Below are positions 24,540-31,506 of a stretch of DNA of 64,000 bases, piece by piece (position 1 is the first letter of the stretch; the number at the start of each line of letters is the position of its first letter). The stretch lies in contig DASVWC010000111.1 in the NCBI GenBank assembly GCA_036389835.1, positions 16,002 to 80,001 on the forward strand, written 5' to 3'. The notes below the pieces were generated by a model. The model had not been told where the DNA came from and did no database searches. It saw only the letters and a program-made list of their open reading frames with translations. Source of the stretch: AC-37 sp036389835. Its GTDB lineage: Bacteria; Actinomycetota; Thermoleophilia; Solirubrobacterales; Thermoleophilaceae. A program made the translations under genes and the position numbers.

Positions 24540-25199
24540 CTACGGCGTCACCGCCTCGCGCAGCGACTCGAAGCGCTTCTCGCCGATCCCCTCGACCTGC
24601 CGCAGCTCCTCCACGGACCGGAAGCCGCCGTGCTGCGTCCGGTACTCGACGATGCGCCGGGCGAGCGTGGGCCCGATGCCGTCGATGGCGTCGAGCTGCT
24701 CCGGTGTCGCGCTCGCGAGGCTGACCTTCGGGGCGAGCGAGCCGCCGGAGCCGGAGCCGCCGGAGCCAGAGCCGCTAGAGCCGGAGCCGGCCGCGCCGGC
24801 TCCGGAGGGAGCCGGGCCCGCACCGCCGGCCCCGCGCCGCGGCACGATCACCTGCTGCCCGTCGGCGACCTTCGCGACGAGGTTCACTCCCGCCTGGTCA
24901 GCGTGCCGCGTGAGCCCGCCGGCCCGCTCGACCGCCTCGTGCACCCGAGCGCCCGCCGGCACCTGGTAGACGCCCGGCCGGCGCACCTCGCCGGCGACCT
25001 GGACCGCGAGCGTCGCACCGCCACCGCCTGGCGAGCCGCCGGCGGCACCGACGGGCCCGCCGCGGGCGGGCGGCGGCTCCACCGCCACGGGCGCCGGCTC
25101 ACCGTCGCCGCCGGCGAGCGCCCGCACCGCGAGCACGGCCACCACCAGCGCCACCGCCACCCAGCCGACGGCCCTCATCCGATCGCGGTCGAGCTCCAT
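24540..25199 (-). CDS. comEA: ComEA-type DNA-binding competence protein
   Basis: A 219-residue ComEA: N-terminal membrane anchor (about 9-29), an SLBB domain (about 63-120; VAGEVRRPGVYQVPAGARVH), a Gly/Ser-rich linker, and a helix-hairpin-helix pair (about 160-219; ATPEQLDAIDGIGPTLARRI and QVEGIGEKRFESL). It binds double-stranded DNA outside the membrane and hands it to ComEC, whose gene follows after 5 nt. The ATG has a TACGGT hexamer 6 nt upstream, so the com operon mRNA is predicted to be leaderless. Confidence 0.94.
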   Translation of the reverse strand: MELDRDRMRAVGWVAVALVVAVLAVRALAGGDGEPAPVAVEPPPARGGPVGAAGGSPGGGGATLAVQVAGEVRRPGVYQVPAGARVHEAVERAGGLTRHADQAGVNLVAKVADGQQVIVPRRGAGGAGPAPSGAGAAGSGSSGSGSGGSGSGGSLAPKVSLASATPEQLDAIDGIGPTLARRIVEYRTQHGGFRSVEELRQVEGIGEKRFESLREAVTP

Positions 25200-25205
25200 G
25201 CGGCG

Positions 25206-25211
25206 ACCGTA
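25206..25211 (-). promoter_or_regulatory. -10 element (TACGGT) of the leaderless comEA-comEC promoter
   Basis: TACGGT is 6 nt before the comEA ATG. TTGACC lies 21 nt further upstream, longer than a standard spacer. GTTAC and GTAAC half-sites flank the region and may mark an operator. Confidence 0.5.
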
Positions 25212-25373
25212 CGCGGGGCCGCGTTACACGTGGGTCAACTGGGCAACGATTCGCCGAACGGCATGTGACGATCGCGTAACGGGGGGTGGGGCGGCGGCGG
25301 GCCGGGCCTCCCGGCGGCGGCGGGAGCCAGGCGGCGCGGCGGCGCGGCCTCAGGCGCGTCCTCCAGGCGGCGG
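25212..25373. other. Intergenic region upstream of comEA
   Basis: 162 nt with no gene. The part near comEA is less GC-rich and holds the promoter area. The distal part is extremely GC-rich and contains CTCCCG-N7-CGGGAG (25308-25326), a short hairpin that could help end transcription of the upstream lipoprotein gene, though no T-run follows. Confidence 0.4.
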
Positions 25374-25847
25374 CTAGTCCTCCTCGCGGTTGAAGAACAG
25401 CGTGTTCTGGTCGACCTTCCAGTCGCCGCCGACGCGCCGCATCTTCACCGGCTTCGCCCCGGCCCGCCCCGGGAACTCGATCGCCGCCGTCGCGCCCGAG
25501 ATCTTCACCTCGTAGTTCTTCACCCCGCCGAGCTGCTCCGCCAGCTGCTCGCGCTTCTCGGCGCCGAGCGCCCCCAGCGCCTGACGGTGCGCGCTCTCGC
25601 ACGAGTCGGTGCCCGGGAACACCGCGGCCGCCTCCTCCTGGGCGCTCTCCGTCAGCTGCCCGCAGGCGGCCTCCGGGTCGTTGGCCTTCACGGCCTCGCC
25701 GTAGTCGGTCAGCCCCTTGAAGACCGCGGCCTCCGCGGCCGAGCCCCGCGCGCCGCCGCCCGGGGCCTTCGCGTCCTCCTCGTCGTCGCCGCCGCACCCG
25801 CACGCGACGCACGCTGCCACCGCCAGTACCCCCGCCAACCGTCGCAA
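25374..25847 (-). CDS. Putative lipoprotein, unknown function
   Basis: A 157-residue protein with MRRLAGVLAVAACVACGCGG at its start: a lipoprotein signal peptide with lipobox VAAC (Cys13) or a later Cys. An acidic linker follows, then an NTF2-like small domain (FKGLTDYGEAVKANDPEAAC onward) similar in layout to the lipoproteins at 6055 and 34265. The start is TTG at 25847, preceded by GGGGGG 5 nt upstream; no ATG or GTG is available before the signal peptide. Function unknown. Confidence 0.75.
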   Translation of the reverse strand: MRRLAGVLAVAACVACGCGGDDEEDAKAPGGGARGSAAEAAVFKGLTDYGEAVKANDPEAACGQLTESAQEEAAAVFPGTDSCESAHRQALGALGAEKREQLAEQLGGVKNYEVKISGATAAIEFPGRAGAKPVKMRRVGGDWKVDQNTLFFNREED

Positions 25848-25878
25848 TTCCGCCCCCCAGGTAGCCGAACGCCGCAGG

Positions 25879-26154
25879 CTACTTCACGCTGAAGCCGTCG
25901 AGCCCCTCGGGCTCCTCGGCGTGCTCCTCCACCCGCTCGACCCGCGCCCGCGGCGGCCCCTCGCGGCAGAACGCGACGAGCGCCTCGACCGCCTCGGGAT
26001 CGCCCTCGAAGACGGCCTCGACCGCCCCGTCGTCGCGGTTCGCGACCCAGCCCGCCACGCTCCGCCGCTCGGCTTCCCGGCGCGCCGAATCGCGGAAGAA
26101 CACGCCCTGCACCTCCCCATGGACGACGACACGTCTGCGCTCGCGCTCGGCCAT
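25879..26154 (-). CDS. acyP: Acylphosphatase
   Basis: A 91-residue acylphosphatase, which hydrolyses carboxyl-phosphate bonds such as those of acetyl phosphate or carbamoyl phosphate. The signature GEVQGVFFRDSARREA contains catalytic Arg21 and GWVANRDDGAVEAVFEG contains catalytic Asn39. Length is standard for the family. The ATG at 26154 was chosen because it gives the canonical N-terminus (MAERERRRVVVHGEVQGVFF). Longer frames upstream overlap the divergent small gene. Confidence 0.93.
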   Translation of the reverse strand: MAERERRRVVVHGEVQGVFFRDSARREAERRSVAGWVANRDDGAVEAVFEGDPEAVEALVAFCREGPPRARVERVEEHAEEPEGLDGFSVK

Positions 26155-26198
26155 GGAGCGGGAGTGTGCCAGTACCCGGTCTTGGGTATGCACGAGCC

Positions 26199-26351
26199 GT
26201 GTCCGCCGCCGCCATAGCCGTGCTGCTGCTGGCCGCGGTCGTGGCCGCCGCCGTCGCGGTGGACGCGCCGCTCCTCGCCCTCCCGCTCGTCTTCCTGATC
26301 CTCGTGGTCTGGGGCGGCCAGCGCGTGGCGAGCGCCCGCGACCGCGTCTAG
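26199..26351 (+). CDS. Small membrane protein
   Basis: A 50-residue, almost wholly hydrophobic peptide (MSAAAIAVLLLAAVVAAAVA, then LLALPLVFLILVVW and a basic tail) predicted to span the membrane twice or once. The GTG at 26199 is used; a GTG at 26166 is also open. A TATGCA hexamer 6 nt upstream is near the leaderless pattern. Its TAG stop is immediately followed by the ATG of the next gene with no spacer, so coupling is likely. Function unknown. Confidence 0.6.
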   Translation: MSAAAIAVLLLAAVVAAAVAVDAPLLALPLVFLILVVWGGQRVASARDRV

Positions 26352-26804
26352 ATGGCCGCCTACGTCGCGGTCGTCGGCCCGGGCGAGGCGTCACAGGAGG
26401 AGGCGCGCGTCGCGAAGCGGGTCGGCCGCCTGCTCGCCGAGGCCGGCGCCGTGGTCGTCAGCGGCGGGCTCGGCGGCGTGATGGAGGCGGCCTGCCGCGG
26501 CGCGAAGGACGGCGGCGGGACCACCGTCGGCATCCTCCCCGGCCCGGACCGGGCGGCCGCCAACGAGTTCGTCGACGTCGCGATCGCCACCGGCCTCAGC
26601 GAGGCCCGCAACGCGCTGGTCGTGCGCGCGGCGGACGTCCTGATCGCGATCGGCGGCTCGTGGGGCACGCTGTCGGAGATCGCGCTCGCCCTGCGCACGG
26701 GCAAGCGGGTCGTGGGGCTGGCGACCTGGGAGCTTCCGGGCGGCGAGGCCGGGGTCGAGGAGGCCGCCGACGCCGAATCGGCCGTGGCGCTGGCGCTCGG
26801 TTGA
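26352..26804 (+). CDS. LOG/TIGR00725-family protein (lysine decarboxylase-like fold)
   Basis: A 150-residue Rossmann-fold protein of the SLOG superfamily: VAVVGPGEASQEEARVAKRV at the N-terminus, GGLGGVMEAACRGA in the middle and GGSWGTLSEIALAL near the end. These correspond to the nucleotide-phosphate binding loops of LOG cytokinin-activating enzymes and DprA-like proteins, but the shorter TIGR00725 group has no proven reaction. The catalytic PGxGTxxE of true LOG enzymes is altered to GGSWGTLSE, so phosphoribohydrolase activity is uncertain. Directly abuts the small membrane protein gene. Confidence 0.83.
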   Translation: MAAYVAVVGPGEASQEEARVAKRVGRLLAEAGAVVVSGGLGGVMEAACRGAKDGGGTTVGILPGPDRAAANEFVDVAIATGLSEARNALVVRAADVLIAIGGSWGTLSEIALALRTGKRVVGLATWELPGGEAGVEEAADAESAVALALG

Positions 26805-26818
26805 CGGCCGGGCCCGAA

Positions 26819-26867
26819 GCGTCTGTGCGCTTTGCCCCCCTATGAGGGGTGAAAACGCACAGGCGTC
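26819..26867. repeat. Intergenic palindrome between convergent genes
   Basis: A long imperfect stem (GTCTGTGCG with CGCACAGGC, extended by TTT/AAA after a 1-nt bulge) encloses an inner hairpin CCCC-TATGA-GGGG. It lies between the stops of the LOG-like gene and leuS. T-rich bases lie inside the stem rather than after it, so it is at best an atypical bidirectional terminator. Its nested stem-in-stem design resembles the palindrome in comEC. Confidence 0.75.
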
Positions 26868-26879
26868 CGCGCGACCGGC

Positions 26880-29312
26880 TTAGGAGGAGCGCACCACGAA
26901 GTTCACGAGCTTGTCCGGCACCACGACGGTCTTCACGATCTCGCCGCCGTCCACGTACTGCGCCACCCGTGGCGACTCGCGCGCGATCCGCTCCTGCTCC
27001 TCCCGCGCGGCCCCCGCCGGCGCCTCCACCCGGTCGCGCAGCTTGCCGTTGACCTGCACGACCAGCTCGACCACGTCGGCCCGCAGCAGCGCGCGATCCG
27101 GCTCGGGCCACGGCTCCTCCCACACCCGCCGCCCGGTCATCAGCTCGAACACCTCGGCCCCCAGGTGCGGCGCGAACGGGAAGATCAGCGACCCGGCCGT
27201 GGCCACCGCGAACCGCAGCTGCGTCGCGCCGTGCTCGGCCGCCGTCAGCTCGTCCTTCTGGAGGTAGGCGTCGTTGACCAGCTCGATCACCGCGGCGATA
27301 GCCGTGTTGAACGCGAAGCGGTCGCGCAGCCCCGCGGTGACCCGCTCGATCGCCCAGTGCGCCTTGCGCAGGAGCGGCGACGGGTCGCCCACCGGCGACT
27401 CCGACGGCTCGGTGCGCTCGGCGGTCTCGGCGGCGAGCCGCCACAGCCGGCCGAGGAAGCGGTTGATGCCGCTGACCCCCTCGTCGGACCAGTCGGCCCC
27501 CTGCTCGGGCGGGCCGATGTAGAGCATGTAGGAGCGCGCCGTGTCGGCCCCGAAGCGCTCGACGTACTCGCTCGGGCTGATCACGTTGCCCTTCGACTTG
27601 GACATCTTGGCCCCGTCGCGCGTGATCATCCCCTGCGTGAAGAGCCGGGCGAACGGCTCCTGGAAGCCGACGTAGCCCATGTCCGCGAGCGCCTTCACGA
27701 AGAAGCGCGCGTACATCAGGTGCAGGATCGCGTGCTCGACGCCGCCGATGTACTGGTCGACCGGCATCCACGCGTCGACGACCGCCCGGTCGAACGGTGC
27801 CCCGTCGTTCCGCGCGTCGCAGTAGCGCATGAAGTACCAGGACGAGTCGACGAACGTGTCCATCGTGTCGGTCTCGCGGCGCGCCTCGGCGCCGCAGCGC
27901 GGGCAGCCGGTACGCACCCAGTCCTCGGCGGCGGCGAGCGGCGAGCGCCCCTTCGGCGCGTAGTCCTCGACGTCGGGAAGCTCGACCGGCAGCTGGTCGT
28001 CGGGCACCGGCACGATCCCGCAGGAGTCGCAGTGCACGACCGGGATCGGGCAGCCCCAGTAGCGCTGGCGCGAGAGCAGCCAGTCGCGCAGGCGGTAGTT
28101 GACCGACGGCCTGCCGCGGCCGTCCGACTCGAGCCACGCGACGATCTCGTCGAACGCCTCGCGGTTGTGCTTGCCGTCGAACTGCCCGCTGTTGACGAGC
28201 GGCCCGTCGTCGGCGCACGGCAGCTCGCCGCAGTCGACCACGCGCCGGACCTCCAGGCCGAACCGCTGCGCGAACTCGTAGTCGCGCTCGTCGTGCGCGG
28301 GCACGGCCATGATCGCCCCGGTGCCGTACTCCATCAGCACGTAGTCGGCGACGAACATCGGGATCTCCTCGCCGTTCACCGGGTTGGTGACGGTGCGCCC
28401 GAGCGGGACCCCGGTCTTCTCCCGCGCCTCGGCGCCGCGCTCCTCGGCGGACTCGGTCAGCGCGCGGTTCACGTACTCGCGCACCTCGTCGGAGTCGCTG
28501 AGGCGCAGCACGTCGGGGTGCTCGGGGGCCATGACGAAGAACGTCGCGCCGAACAGCGTGTCGGGCCGCGTGGTGAAGACGGGGTAGTCGGTGCCGAGCT
28601 CCTCGCAGCGGAAGACGACCTCGGCGCCCTCCGAGCGCCCGATCCAGTTGCGCTGCATCGTGACGACGTGATCGGGCCAGTCGACGGTCTCGAGGTCCTC
28701 GAGCAGCCGGTCGGCGTAGTCGAGGATCTTGAAGAACCACTGCTCGAGGTTGCGCGCCTCGACGGGCGTGCCGCAGCGCTCGCAGCGGCCGTCGATCACC
28801 TGCTCGTTGGCGAGCACGGTCGCGTCCTTGGGACACCAGTTGACGGCGGCCTCGGACCGGTACGCGAGCCCCTTCTCGAACAGCCGCAGGAAGATCCACT
28901 GCGTCCAGCGGTAGTAGCGCGGCTCGTGCGTGCCGAACTCGCGCGTCCAGTCGATCGAGACGCCCCACGAGCGGAACTGGCGGCGGAACTCGGCGATCGA
29001 GGCCTCCGTCGAGTCGCGCGGGTGCTGGCCGGTGCGGATCGCGTGGTTCTCGGCGGGCAGCCCGAAGGCGTCGTAGCCCATCGGGTGCAGCACGCGCTGG
29101 CCGGTGCGGCGGCGGTAGTGGGCGATCGCGTCGCCGATCGCGTAGCACTTGAGATGGCCCATGTGCGGCTCGCCCGAGGGGTACGGGAGCATCTCGAGCA
29201 CGTACGAGCCGGCCTCCGCGGCCGCGGAGTCGTTGGCCACCTCCCAGGTGCGCTCGTCCTCCCAGACCCGCTGCCACTTGGGCTCGATGCGCTTGGGGTC
29301 GTACCGCTCCAT
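26880..29312 (-). CDS. leuS: Leucyl-tRNA synthetase
   Basis: An 810-residue class Ia synthetase charging tRNA-Leu. PYPSGEPHMGH (HIGH motif, residues 44-53), the editing domain with TTRPDTLFGATF and GTGAIMAVPAHDERDYEF, and KMSKSKGN (near 570) are present, ending in an anticodon-binding domain and C-terminal LVNFVVRSS-like tail. The ATG at 29312 gives the usual start MERYDPKRIEPKWQ and has TAACCT 10 nt upstream; the frame extends 26 codons further to a GTG at 29390, which would overlap the divergent gene and add a non-homologous leader. Confidence 0.97.
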   Translation of the reverse strand: MERYDPKRIEPKWQRVWEDERTWEVANDSAAAEAGSYVLEMLPYPSGEPHMGHLKCYAIGDAIAHYRRRTGQRVLHPMGYDAFGLPAENHAIRTGQHPRDSTEASIAEFRRQFRSWGVSIDWTREFGTHEPRYYRWTQWIFLRLFEKGLAYRSEAAVNWCPKDATVLANEQVIDGRCERCGTPVEARNLEQWFFKILDYADRLLEDLETVDWPDHVVTMQRNWIGRSEGAEVVFRCEELGTDYPVFTTRPDTLFGATFFVMAPEHPDVLRLSDSDEVREYVNRALTESAEERGAEAREKTGVPLGRTVTNPVNGEEIPMFVADYVLMEYGTGAIMAVPAHDERDYEFAQRFGLEVRRVVDCGELPCADDGPLVNSGQFDGKHNREAFDEIVAWLESDGRGRPSVNYRLRDWLLSRQRYWGCPIPVVHCDSCGIVPVPDDQLPVELPDVEDYAPKGRSPLAAAEDWVRTGCPRCGAEARRETDTMDTFVDSSWYFMRYCDARNDGAPFDRAVVDAWMPVDQYIGGVEHAILHLMYARFFVKALADMGYVGFQEPFARLFTQGMITRDGAKMSKSKGNVISPSEYVERFGADTARSYMLYIGPPEQGADWSDEGVSGINRFLGRLWRLAAETAERTEPSESPVGDPSPLLRKAHWAIERVTAGLRDRFAFNTAIAAVIELVNDAYLQKDELTAAEHGATQLRFAVATAGSLIFPFAPHLGAEVFELMTGRRVWEEPWPEPDRALLRADVVELVVQVNGKLRDRVEAPAGAAREEQERIARESPRVAQYVDGGEIVKTVVVPDKLVNFVVRSS

Positions 29313-29322
29313 GAAGCGGCTG

Positions 29323-29328
29323 AGGTTA
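29323..29328 (-). promoter_or_regulatory. -10 element (TAACCT) of leuS
   Basis: TAACCT lies 10 nt before the leuS ATG at 29312, leaving at most a 3-4 nt leader. It supports this start over the upstream GTG. Confidence 0.5.
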
Positions 29329-29382
29329 TCGGCGGCGCCGGGGGCGATTCCGTCGCGTGAGTCTGGGAACATCGCTCCTCGC

Positions 29383-29976
29383 ATGGCCACCCCGAGCCCA
29401 TCCTCCCGGGCGGCGGAGCTCGCAGCCGAGCAGGTTCAGGCGATCGTCACCGCCGCCGAGCAGGCCGCGGAGGAGCTGCGCGCCGCCGCCGAGCGCGAGG
29501 CGCGCGAGCGCGAGCGCGAGGCCGAGCGCGAGGGCGAGCGCATCAGGGCCGAGGCGCAGGCGGCGGGCGAGAAGGAGCGCGCCGCGGCGGAGGAGGAGGC
29601 CGCGCGGATACTCGAGATCGCCCGCAGGGAGGCCGACAGCCGGGTCGTGCGCGCGCGCGAGGCGGCCGACGAGGCGCTCGCCTCCGCCGAGGCGATCTCG
29701 AACGGGCTGCGGCGGCTCGCCGAGTCGCTCGAGGGCCAGGCGGAGCGGATCCTGCGTGACGTGCAGGCCGGCCACCGCCGGCTGATGAGCGACCTGCGGC
29801 TCGAGCCGAACCCGGAGGAATCGTCCGTCCGCGAGCCGCGCGACGCGCGCGACCGCGAGCTGCTCTCGGCGGTCCGCGCCGGGGAGAGCCGGCGCCGCGC
29901 GAGGCCGCCAGGCGACGCCGGCGGCGGCCCGAACCCGTTCGACGAGCTCGAGGTCCCGCGCTGGGGCGAGCCGTGA
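29383..29976 (+). CDS. Coiled-coil protein, DivIVA-like
   Basis: A 197-residue protein dominated by a long Ala/Glu/Arg coiled coil (about 10-140) with runs such as AEREAREREREAEREGERIR, then a disordered tail rich in Arg, Gly and Pro. The layout resembles DivIVA/Wag31-like or cell-division coiled-coil proteins but lacks a clear N-terminal DivIVA membrane-binding domain, so the assignment is only by shape. Its ATG lies between the two candidate leuS starts, divergent from leuS. Confidence 0.62.
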   Translation: MATPSPSSRAAELAAEQVQAIVTAAEQAAEELRAAAEREAREREREAEREGERIRAEAQAAGEKERAAAEEEAARILEIARREADSRVVRAREAADEALASAEAISNGLRRLAESLEGQAERILRDVQAGHRRLMSDLRLEPNPEESSVREPRDARDRELLSAVRAGESRRRARPPGDAGGGPNPFDELEVPRWGEP

Positions 29977-30037
29977 CTCAGGATCGCGCGCGCTGAGGGG
30001 CTCGTCGCAACTGGGCGTCGCCCGCCCGCTCCCGCGC

Positions 30038-30583
30038 GTGACCGAGCCGCTCGGCGACGGGGAGGTCGCGCTGCGCGAGTGGCGCCGCGACGACATGCAC
30101 GCGATGATCGCGATGCTGGATGACGAGCCGATCGTGCGCTGGACGCGCGTGCCGTCGCCGTACGGCGAGCGCGACGCGCTCGACTACCTGGCCCGCGGCG
30201 ACGCCGAGCGCGAGCGCGGCGAGGGGATCAACCTCGGGATCTTCGACGCCGCGGGGCGCGAGGTGCTGGGCTCGATGTCGGTGCGGATCGCGTCGTGGCC
30301 GGACCTGCGCGGCCAGCTCGGCTACCTCGTCGGGGCGCACGCGCGCGGGCGCGGCGTCGCCCCGCGGGCGATCCGGCTCGCGTCGGCATGGGGGTTCCGC
30401 AAGCTGGGGCTGGAGCGCATCGAGATACTCGTGCACCCGGACAACGAGCCGTCCCAGCGCGCCGCCGAGAAGGCGGGGTTCAGGCGCGAGGGGATCCTGC
30501 GCTCCTACACGCGCGTGAAGGCCGAGCGCTTCGACATGTGGTCGTTCTCGGCCCTGCCCGGCGAGCTCGAGCGCGCGCGCTAG
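30038..30583 (+). CDS. GNAT-family N-acetyltransferase (RimJ/RimL-like)
   Basis: A 181-residue acetyltransferase with the GNAT order of strands and helices: N-terminal VALREWRRDDMHAMIAMLDD, acetyl-CoA loop LVGAHARGRGVAPRAIRLAS and C-terminal HPDNEPSQRAAEKAGFRREG. This type acetylates the N-terminal residue of ribosomal proteins or small amines; the substrate is unknown. GTG start at 30038. The TAG stop shares CTAG with the catalase-like gene. Confidence 0.88.
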   Translation: MTEPLGDGEVALREWRRDDMHAMIAMLDDEPIVRWTRVPSPYGERDALDYLARGDAERERGEGINLGIFDAAGREVLGSMSVRIASWPDLRGQLGYLVGAHARGRGVAPRAIRLASAWGFRKLGLERIEILVHPDNEPSQRAAEKAGFRREGILRSYTRVKAERFDMWSFSALPGELERAR

Positions 30584-31506
30584 TCGCCCTCGCGCTTCGC
30601 GCCGCTGCGCCGGAACACCGAGACGGCGTAGGCGTCGGGGCGGAAGTTGAGGATCGGGTCCGCCGACAGCTCGATCCCGTCGGTCACCCGGGTCGGGTCG
30701 AAGACCAGCACGTCGCCGTCGTGCTCGCGGCTCGTGTCGAGGCCGGTCAGCTCGAGCGTGCCGAGCTCGACCGTCTCGCGGTCGTCGGGCCACGGCACGG
30801 TCGGGTCGTCGACCGCGTCGCCGTCGGCGGCGAGCCGCGCCGTGAGCCGCCAGCGCACCGGGCCGCGCTCGAGCCGCTCGCGGATCTCGTCCTGGAGGTA
30901 CTCGGGCCCGAGCCCGTCGATCTCCTCCTCGGGCACGGCCTCCACCCCCGCCTCGGGCTCGATCCGGTAGCGCGCCCAGCGCTCGCCGAGCCGGAACGAG
31001 TGGATCGAGTTGAACGCGCAGGTGGCATAGCTGCGCGGCGGCACCAGGGAGGGCAGGATCTGCTGGAGCGCCGCGCCGGTCTCCGGGTGCTCGCCGATGA
31101 AGGCGCCGATCTTCTCCATGTCGGGCTGGCCGGTCTCGGGGTCGGGCTTACGGGCGCGGACGAAGACGACGAAGTCCTCCGGCGTGCGCACGAAGAAGCA
31201 CGGCAGGGTGAGCGAGACGACGTCGGTGGTGCTCCCGTCCGGGAGGTAGAACTTGATCGCCATCCCGCGGCCCTCGGTGCGCTCGCCGTCGCCGGCGTTC
31301 GGGTTGCCGCTGCCGTTCGACAGGCGCACCGTCACCCGGACCGGCCCGCCCTGGAAGTGCGCCGCCGGCGACAGCTCGGCGGCCTGCGGCGTGGGCGTGA
31401 ACTCGCCCGCGCAGAGGGTTCCCTTCGCGTGCGCGGCGCGGTGGCCGTCGAAGCGGCCGCTCACCTCGTTGATCGCGTCGACCGCCTGCTCTGCGAGCTG
31501 GTTCAT
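30580..31506 (-). CDS. Small catalase-like heme protein
   Basis: A 308-residue protein of the catalase superfamily, much shorter than classical catalases (about 480 or more). The distal His region is RAAHAKGTLCAGEF (His26), followed by VRVTVRLSNGSGNP, GRGMAIKFYLPDG and LPCFFVRTPEDFVVF, which match the catalase core. The C-terminal Tyr that ligates heme in large catalases is not obvious, so peroxidase rather than catalase activity is possible, as in SrpA-type small catalases. AAGGAG lies 7 nt before the ATG. The start overlaps the penicillin acylase stop (ATGA), so the two form an operon. Confidence 0.85.
   Translation of the reverse strand: MNQLAEQAVDAINEVSGRFDGHRAAHAKGTLCAGEFTPTPQAAELSPAAHFQGGPVRVTVRLSNGSGNPNAGDGERTEGRGMAIKFYLPDGSTTDVVSLTLPCFFVRTPEDFVVFVRARKPDPETGQPDMEKIGAFIGEHPETGAALQQILPSLVPPRSYATCAFNSIHSFRLGERWARYRIEPEAGVEAVPEEEIDGLGPEYLQDEIRERLERGPVRWRLTARLAADGDAVDDPTVPWPDDRETVELGTLELTGLDTSREHDGDVLVFDPTRVTDGIELSADPILNFRPDAYAVSVFRRSGAKREGD

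Noticed and set aside
29313..29390. Extended leuS N-terminus from GTG 29390
   Set aside because: The added 26 residues do not resemble LeuS, would overlap the divergent gene, and a -10 hexamer lies in front of ATG 29312.
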